Below are positions 11,101 to 20,100 of a DNA stretch of 20,896 nucleotides, piece after piece. The first letter of the stretch is position 1; the number at the start of each line of letters is the position of its first letter. The translations under genes were made by a program, and so were the position numbers. The notes below the pieces were generated by a model that did not search any database, was not told the DNA's origin, and was given only the letters and a program-made list of their open reading frames with translations. The DNA lies in contig CAJNOQ010003249.1 in the NCBI GenBank assembly GCA_905250885.1, positions 1 through 20,896 of the forward strand, given 5' to 3'. Source of the DNA: Didymodactylos carnosus. Its lineage: Eukaryota > Rotifera > Eurotatoria > Philodinida > Philodinidae.

Positions 11101-14100
11101 AAAGATTAAATCTAATTTTTATGCTTCGAAAAGGTCGATTGTTTATATATATTCACTCTTAATCAAGTTATACGGCAAACAATACATTATTTGTATTATA
11201 CTCATGAAAAGTGTTAATCCCTTTTAGGTATATACTGTAGGAAAACGTACGTGAGCGACATACTGAATGTGAACGCCAGTGACAGTCAACAATTAGTGTA
11301 CAATTACATACTCTAGTCGAACATCTTGGAATCAAGATCTTGCCTAAGATCTTAAGTTAAGATTTGACACTAGATCTTGAAAAAATGGATATAAGGTCTC
11401 AAGACATTTTTTTTATCCAAGATCTTGGGTACAGATATTTCAAAATCTTGTATCCAAGATCAGATAAGTTAGAACGTGTGCATATATGCACACATTCTTT
11501 TTTCCGACATAAGTTTTATATGACAGGTGTCTATCGAAAAGTCATAAGGACTTTTATGAAATCATCAATGACCATTGAGAAATCATGCATCTAGGTTGAA
11601 TATCTAGAAAATTTATACACTTTTTTAATGCCTTTTACAGTGCTGGCCATTTTTCTATGTAAGGCCATTTTACAGTGCTGGCCATTTTTCTATGTAAGGC
11701 CATTTTACAGTGCTGGCTGAATACTTTTTTCTAATATAGCATTCGGACAAAAATGGAGAGAAATGCTTTTTGAAATTCAAATTAACAGATAAGACGTTTC
11801 CAAATACAAGTCAATTTTAAAATAATTGAAAGCAGTTGGTTTAAGCTTTAATCTTAATGAAATCGAGAATATAAATTTCCATTATATATAGCATTCTGAA
11901 ACTTAAACTATCAAAACATAAAATCAATTCTTGCACGAAGCTAGGATTGAACACACGAACTCAATGCAATCAGTTTAGAACTGAGTTGTTCTGTATCTGA
12001 AAGTCTACTCTGAAGCGTTGCCTCTATTATAGGTAGCAATTCATGTCAGCATCTTCAGTGTCCGTATGGTCAATGTAGTGTCAAAAATGGTTTAGCTTCA
12101 TGTGATTGTGTTCAATGTTTACAAGAATTTGCAGATTATACGCAAGAACAAGATTTGATATGTGCTGATAATGGATATACGTACACGTAAGAAAATCAAG
12201 GGGGAAAAGGTGACTTTTCTCTTTCTTAGCATCGGAGAGCATCGCATCAGCATTGGAGAGCATCTCAAGCATTGGAAAGCATTTCAACGCCTCTGGAAAG
12301 CTGCTGGAGCCGCCTTTTCTCCCTTGACATAAATTATCCAAGTTTAAGAATGTTGACACATTTCTTTTCTGTCCATAGATCTCAATGTCAACTGGAGTAT
12401 GATTCGTGCACTAAAAATTCGTTAATTTTGATAAAGCATGTTGGCAAGTGTAATAATTGTTGGGATGTTCAATGCCCCTTCAATGGTATCTGTCAAACTA
12501 TACAAGGAAACTATACGTGTACATGCAAATCGAAAGACGAATGTCAAGAAGGGGTTCGTTAAAAATGCATGGTGAACGTTTTATTCTAACTATTCTAACG
12601 TTCTTTTCGAAGACTGATCAGAATCCACATTATCGTATTTGTGCAAGTAATCATCATTATTATTCAAATCAATGTGAAATGGATGTTGCATCATGTGAAC
12701 AACAGACAAGATTATACGTTCTTGATCAACGTTATTGCGGTAAGTTTCATTATATGCTCAAGATAACTTTTGAAGATCCTTAGAAAAATATCTGTGATTT
12801 TCTTTTTGTCACGAATCAATTTATAAAAAAAATGTTTGTTTTATTTCATAGAGGAACAGTTGGAATATGGCAGTGTTCAGTGTAATATTAGAGAATGTGA
12901 AATGTATTATGGTCAATGCATCGACGATGTGTGCACATGTCCTGATTGTAACAACATAATTGAACGAGAAGAGATGTGTGCCACAAATAGACGAACATAC
13001 AATAATCGATGTTTAATTGAGAAAGAATCATGTGAGAAAAAAGTAAAAATTGAACCACAGCATCTTGGACCATGCTTAGAAGAAATCAATTGTAAGTGTT
13101 GAATAAAGTTTTTAATTCCGTATTTTCTAACAGTGTCTGGTTTAACTCTGTAGATGTCATGCAAAACGAGGCATGTGGTACAGATGAACCAAGCATCAAT
13201 CTGACAACAAATTATTACATTGAATGTAATAAAGGCCAATGTCCACTGAACAGTTACTGCAAATTAGATACTAATATATGTTGTGTTAAAGGTATTGTAG
13301 ATAATGTAACAAAACGTCCAAATAACAAATAATTATATTTTTAGTGATTACAGCATTAGTTCCCTATAAACTGTGCTTAAATGATTCTCATTGTGGTACA
13401 AACATGGTTTGTCTCAGTGGTATTTGTGAATGTAAAGAACAAAGTTATTTACCAGCATTAAAAAAACGGGAATGCTGTAGGTGTATCTGTTTTCATACGT
13501 CATCTCCTATTAGCGACAAAACCGAAATCTAATAAATAATTGACACAAAAACTAACTTTTTTTATTTTTAGTTAAACAACTTCAGTCAATAGATTTATCT
13601 TGTCACCATTCACTCTTTGGTTGTTGTAATGATAGCTTAACATCAGCTCCAAGCTACGATAGGCGTGGATGTCCTGGTATGAATATATTTCTTCACACCT
13701 TGATAACTCTTGATTCTGTCTTTATTTTAGAACGTTGCACTTGTAATCCACATGGTTCGTCTACCTCTACGTGCGATCCTAATAATGGTGTTTGTTACTG
13801 TAAGCCTGCTGTTGGCGGATCAACATGTTCAAATTGTGAAAATAATTATTGGGGATTTTCTGGTTTAATTACAAATAATAATACGGGATGCATACGTAAG
13901 TGAATTTGACTATATGAATATTTTTGTTTGTTTCTAATTATTTCTTTTTTTCAGCATGTGGTTGTAATCCTCTCGGATCTATTCGTCAAGATTGTTATCA
14001 AGGAAATGGATCTTGTGCATGTAAACCGTATACAACAGGAAGAAAGTGTGATAGATGTAAAGAACATGATCTGACATTAACCGAACATGGATGTGTTGAT

Positions 14101-17100
14101 GGTAAGTGGAATGATGTATTGAGCGTCAAATGATTATGATAGCTAGTTTTAACAGTACAGTACGATGTCAAATATTTTTATTATTTAATTTCGTTACTCC
14201 TTCTATTTTAAGTTACCTATTTAATGACCCATCAACGTTCATGTCGCGAAGTTCAGTGTAAATATGACAGTGTTTGCCAGTTAGAATTGGGTCGCCCAGT
14301 TTGTAAGTGCGATATATATTGCAATGAGGAAGATGCAAGGCCAATGCATATATGTGCATCAGATGGAAGAACATACTCATCTAAATGTCTAATAAAGCAG
14401 CAACAATGTCGAAAACAATATGAAATTATTCCTATATATCCAGGAGTTTGTATTGGTAAATGCGCAATTATACTTTGCTATTGAATACTATACTGTTAAT
14501 AATTGTTTAGCAACTGATGATGAACGACCTGAACCACTTAACGATGATGATTATTCGACGATAGAATATCATCCTACTTTGATAGAATCAAGTAAATATA
14601 TTAGTCTTAAAACAATAAAATTATTAAAGAAAACTAATCTACCATTTTTTCTTTCAGAACGTTGTGGATCAGATTATGATTGTGGTGAAAATATGGTTTG
14701 TTTATCGGATTTTTGTGAATGTGCGGATCAAAAATATAGAAAATCCGGATCAAAATGCGTTCGTAAGCGCATTCATGTCGTTCGTATTGTAATTGATGTT
14801 GTTTTTGTATTTGTATGTCGTATACGTCAAACTTATATAAATCTTGAACAGTATACCAAATAAAGCATTATGAATGAAATAGAAAAAATTCATGTTTAAA
14901 CAGTTCGGTTTTGAGAGCTGATATTTGTTAGATATATTGTATGTGTCAGAAGTAGATTACACTTTAAATTTGATTGTGCTAACCTATCTCGTTAAAGAAA
15001 TATTGATGAAAAACGCTTTTTAAATCAAAATGTACTTGTCATAACAGATGTGATTGACGTTTGCAGCAGAAAAGGCAGAAGAGAACATTTGGGACGAAGG
15101 AAAGGACTTCCTTTTTGTCTTAAGTCTTCAGACGCCCCCTCCCAAATTCAGGTCTCTGACTACCCTAGTAAAATCCCAGTGAGTTTTCTGACAGGATTCG
15201 AGATCTATCCTACCAATATCCTGCTAGGATTTCGCTTTAATTTATTAGGATCCTAACAAAATCTTACAGAATCCGAGCGAAATCAGATATATCCAAAAGT
15301 CATAGGATTTTCTAAGATTCGATTAGGATCCTAAACAAACTTAACCGAAATCCTAGTAGGATCCCAGCACTTTAGACTCCTGCTAGGAAGATATTAGGTG
15401 GATCCTAAATGTTAAGATCCTAGTAGGAAATAGACAGGAAGTGCGTAGGATTTTGTCTAAAGTATCGATGACTGTTAATTTCCATAGCAAGAATGCATTA
15501 GTCAAAGATGTATACAGAAACTTACTTACTTTTATAGTCAACAGGTTAATGATGTCCTGGAAAAAACAGTGAATAGACTATAGTAACAGTTCTCATAGGT
15601 AGCTCATCCCTCTATGAAATTGGTTTCGGCTATATTCCAGTAACGGTCAACAAACTCAAACTCTGACTAATATCAGCCGTCTGTCACACACATTTATTAA
15701 GGGAGTCAAAAAAATATCGAAGCCGAACCGTTTAAAAGTCATATATTTATTTTCAATTCATAATGAATACCGAGTGCTTGGTTAGTGCAAAGTGGTCTTC
15801 GATCAGTAGTACATGTTTCCGTATGTATTGTTGTATTATTTATTTTTATGTTTATTTTAGTCGCAAACAACTCAAGTCCAATATGTAAGTATCTAATATT
15901 TTTGAGCTCTTTAAGCAAAATTATCTATTAATTAAGATATGTCTATAGTAAAGCTATTGCGGAAATCATTTTTAAGTTTCAATATTAAGAAATTTTCAAT
16001 TATATCTTCGTATTTAGTAAATCCTGTTCGTCGTACAATAGTTGGTGCTTGTACTAGACGTACACCGTGTGAAAACAACTCAACGTGTCAAGATAAACCA
16101 AATGGAAATTATATTTGTTTATGTGGATGGCAATGGCAAGGACGCCACTGCACTGAAAGTAAAATCTTTGTTTCTTTCTAATTTCGATTAATCTCGATTG
16201 ACTTATACATCCTTTATTAGGATTTGAAGTTACAATTCCTCGATTCAACAGTGATTCCTATTTTGAACTAAAGTCGTTTGAAAATATTCGACAACTAAGA
16301 CTGGATTTGATATTCGAATCGAATCGTCATGATGGTCTTATCTTATATTCTGGTGATGCTGAGAAAATTTCTGAACATTTCTTTATGATTGCATTAAGAA
16401 GTGGACATATTGACGTCACGTAAATTCATCTTATTATTTCACATTTTTTCACAAAATATTCCCTCATTTTTTTCTTCAGAATACGTGTTGATTATTGGAC
16501 CGAACCGATACAAATATCGCAACAGATTCCCATTAATAAATATATTCATCTGAAAATGATAATATCAAATGGTGAAATCAAAATACAAATCAATGATGAA
16601 AGCATAACATCCAGTAAGTGAAGAACAAAAGCTTTAATGCTGTGAAAGTATTGCTTTTTGGATTAGTTCCGTTGTATAACTTTTCTGATTTGTCGGATGT
16701 ACAGAAACTCCTAGATATCATGTCAGATTGTTGCGTAAAAAAATAAAATGGATCTAAATATTCATAAATGTTGTTATATACCGTTTTCTAATGTAACCCC
16801 TCCTGACACAATGGGCATTTTTTGCTAGAGCAGGCGGACTTTAGCTTTATGAGTGAACTAAAATTTCATGAACCATTTTTTTATAGGTTTTTCATGATCC
16901 TCTTTCTAATGGCATGAGAGTTAGGTTCTGAAAAAGTTTTCTACGGAGTTTTCCAGAGATCCGGTCCCTGAAAAACCCTTCAGAAAGCTTTCTCAATATT
17001 TAAAAACGATGCCACTGGAGAGAGCATTGTCGAAAACCTATAAGAAACATGTTTCGAGTCGTTCAGGTTACTTTATCTTGAAATTCAAATTTTCAGCACG

Positions 17101-20100
17101 AAATTGTTTGTGTGAATCTCAAAAACTAAGAATTCTCTAGAATTCAAAATGGAATTACCGAAACTAGATGAGTTATACACCATTCAATGCAGTTTTTCAC
17201 GCTGATTCCGAATATGGTATTATATTTGACGAAATGTGTGTTTATAAGGGAGAAAAATTCGAAATACCTCAAAACCCCTATGGGTTTTGGAAAATCCATA
17301 AAACGTTTTTGGAACAGATGCGAGATTTTGCGATTTCACCATAAATAGACTAGTTGTAGAGGAACATTCTGATGCATTTAGAAGGTCTATAGGGGTTTAG
17401 CGCTATTCAGCGATATCACTACACAGAAGTAGTGTCATACCAGTACGAGATGATGAAGAATCATTAACTGTTACTTATTGCAATTACTTTCGAAGTATAA
17501 ACATTTTGCTAGCAGTAGATAGCTGAAGATATGACGATTCTGAATATGTGCTTTGAAGTCGCGTAACATAGCTGAGTGAGTATAGAATCGTGATTTCGAG
17601 TGTGGTAACGATATTCACTATGGGTTTTATGTACACTGCCTTCTGCTCGAAGGATCCATTTTCAAAATAGACATTTATACACCATTCGACAGAGAATTTG
17701 AACAGCTACATTTTACACTATTTATATTTGAGAAAAGAGTTACTTCTATTTTTTGCCTAATGTCCGCCTGGATGCCCACTGTGCCTGAGTAGTTCCGGTC
17801 TCTTTTCTTATGTGGAAAGCAAATTACTATAGAAAGTAATATTAAGTAATTAGGAACTTATCTTTTGTCAGATCTCACGTGAAACTTTCATCTTGAAAAT
17901 ATTGCTAGGCGAATGCTAGACGCTTTGAATCGAACATTTAAATCTGTTCCGTCTTTTATTCTACTTCATATTTATAAAACGCGTATTTTCGTGTTATGAA
18001 TTATTATTGTGTCATATTTGACAATGAGTGTAAAATACACCTAGATCTACTAACTTTGTAAATTAGCTGCTCGCATGATATTAAATGATTACGTTTCCGA
18101 CAGTTCTTTTCTTATCACGGAATTAAAGCCACCAGATCTTGCCAACAGAAGAAAATCTTTTAGGCTAATCTTTGTTCATAAAATTATTACGGGACGTAGC
18201 GCATTTTCGTGCTTTTCGTTAGTTATCCCGTTCAGTAGTAGGAAGTCTCTGCGAACTTCTAATCGATGCCTTTGACAGATTCCCGTATTTAAACGAAAAG
18301 CTACCAAGTCATATTTTCTACTAAAAACTATAAAAGAGTGGAAATAATAGCTGCATTTAATATTCGAGCTTTTAAACGTCCGTTGACCACGCATCTTTGT
18401 TCTTAGAATACGAAACAGTATATATTGAGTCATATGTTTCTTTCATTGTTCCACACCTTTTTCTTATATATTCTGGGATGATTAGATGGAGTTTTTATTA
18501 AACTTTTTTCATCACCTAGTCAGGTTTAAAATCATGAACTAAATAAATTGAACTTGAACTTCTAATTTTAGAACTGTTGCCATTTCATAAAAAACTGAAT
18601 CATTTCAAAGGTTTGGTCTATTTGGGTGCATTACCAGATTCACTGAGACAGTAAGTATTTGTATACATTATTTGCTAAATTAAATGGAAAATAATGCATT
18701 TTTTTTCTTCTGCAGAATTTATGATCAACTTCATCTACGATCGGGTTTTGATGGCTGCATTCAAGAATTTCGCATTAATAATCGTCTTATATTGTTCAAC
18801 AGTACACAACACAACACCATATTGAGTGCACAGAACATAGGTAAGTTGTCTTAAGATGAATTATCTGTTTTCCAAGAGTAGAACTTCATTTTAAAGAAAG
18901 TGTCTGATCGTTTGTTCGAAACTTGATTAAACAGCTATTATTAACGAAAAACATTTTTCTTAACTTTTGTCAATTTGTAAATACTGAGAGTTAACGAAAC
19001 TAGTAACTATATAAATTTGAACTGAGACTAAAGAACATATATTTTCTTGCACTATATCTGTGACATGTAGAATTTTATAGTGAAAATGCTTGAGATCCAG
19101 ATTAGTATTAGTCTCTCTTTTTAGATGAATGTCATACAAATCCTTGTCGTCTCTCTTCTTGCCAGCGTGGTGGTCAATGCTTTCCTATACGAAATATGCA
19201 TGAAAATGACTACAAACGGAATAATTTTTCTTTTAATCAACATTATTATCGGTGTTCATGTCCTCACGGTTCTCATGGTATAAACTGTGAATATGTATAC
19301 GATTCTTGTAGTTCAAATCCGTGCAGACACAAACGTGAACAATGTATCAATATTTACCCATCGAATTACACGTGTATCTGTTTAAATTGCAGTCAGGGTT
19401 TGTGCCCTTTATTGATTGAAATATTACGTTGAAACTACACTATATCATTTTGTATGCATAGGTGAACCATATGTTGGAGCATTTTCAAAACAAAGTTACA
19501 TCAAACATCCTCCACTTGAACCGAAAAAAAGTGAAGAATTTCTCCTTGAATTATGGTTTTTGACACAAGAATATAATGGTGAAAATTTCCGATATCTGTG
19601 AATGAAAGCACAAACAAGTTTTGTTGTCTATTTAGGTATATTATTGTACAGTGTTGGATTTCAAGAAAAGACTCATCTTCTATTACATTTACAAAGAGGA
19701 TTACTTACGCTTAATGTACTGTTATCAACACAATCACTTACAATTAGGTAAATGTATTGTTGCTATATTTAAATTTGAAATGTCTATCTAAGCAATTCAT
19801 TTATGTATACTTTTACAGATCTCGTTATCCTGTTGAATTAATGAAATGGCATCGATGTATTTTACGAATATATGGTCAAAAGTTTTCACTATATGTTAAC
19901 AATGAGGTGCCTGTGGATGGTTATGCTATATTTGCAAAAAGTTCCCTATGGCCAAGAAAGACAACATATATTGGAGGAATTCCACAGGGAAAATTATCAC
20001 CCGGATTACATGGTTTACATGGTGCTATTCAAAGAGTAAGTTTCTATCTTAATATTATTACATACAAGTTCAACATGAGTTTTTTACTGATTTTTTTAAG

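Larger units (their letters stand above)
10440..12032. other. intron, about 1.6 kb, repeat-bearing
   Basis: No confident exon is seen. It holds a GATC-palindrome patch (11320-11462), a 35-bp tandem repeat with splice-like ends (11633-11717) and a minus-strand pol III B-box-like sequence (11944-11952). The G-rich stretch near 10530 is not a proper quadruplex motif. Confidence 0.65.
16614..18571. other. intron, about 2 kb, mostly mobile-element DNA
   Basis: It holds a 977-bp Transib-like element (16807-17783) and a decayed non-LTR retrotransposon 3' end (about 17936-18344), about 1.4 kb in all. The rest, 16614-16801 and 18345-18571, has no recognisable feature. The intron splits laminin G 1. 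Confidence 0.8.

Noticed and set aside
12888-13239. Two minus-strand open frames
   Set aside because: They are antisense shadows of exons 12 and 13, which encode clear cysteine modules on the + strand.
14763-15860. Hidden SEA-domain exon
   Set aside because: No frame with acceptor, donor and SEA-like GSVVV/GSxxV pattern was found; the space is taken partly by the 290-bp repeat.
16807-17783. CACTA/Chapaev assignment for the transposon
   Set aside because: Those groups make 2-4-bp target duplications; here exactly five bases match and the heptamers fit CACWRTG.
18176-18433. 85-codon minus-strand frame as a gene
   Set aside because: It is the antisense of the decayed retrotransposon fragment, whose + strand carries the recognisable motifs.
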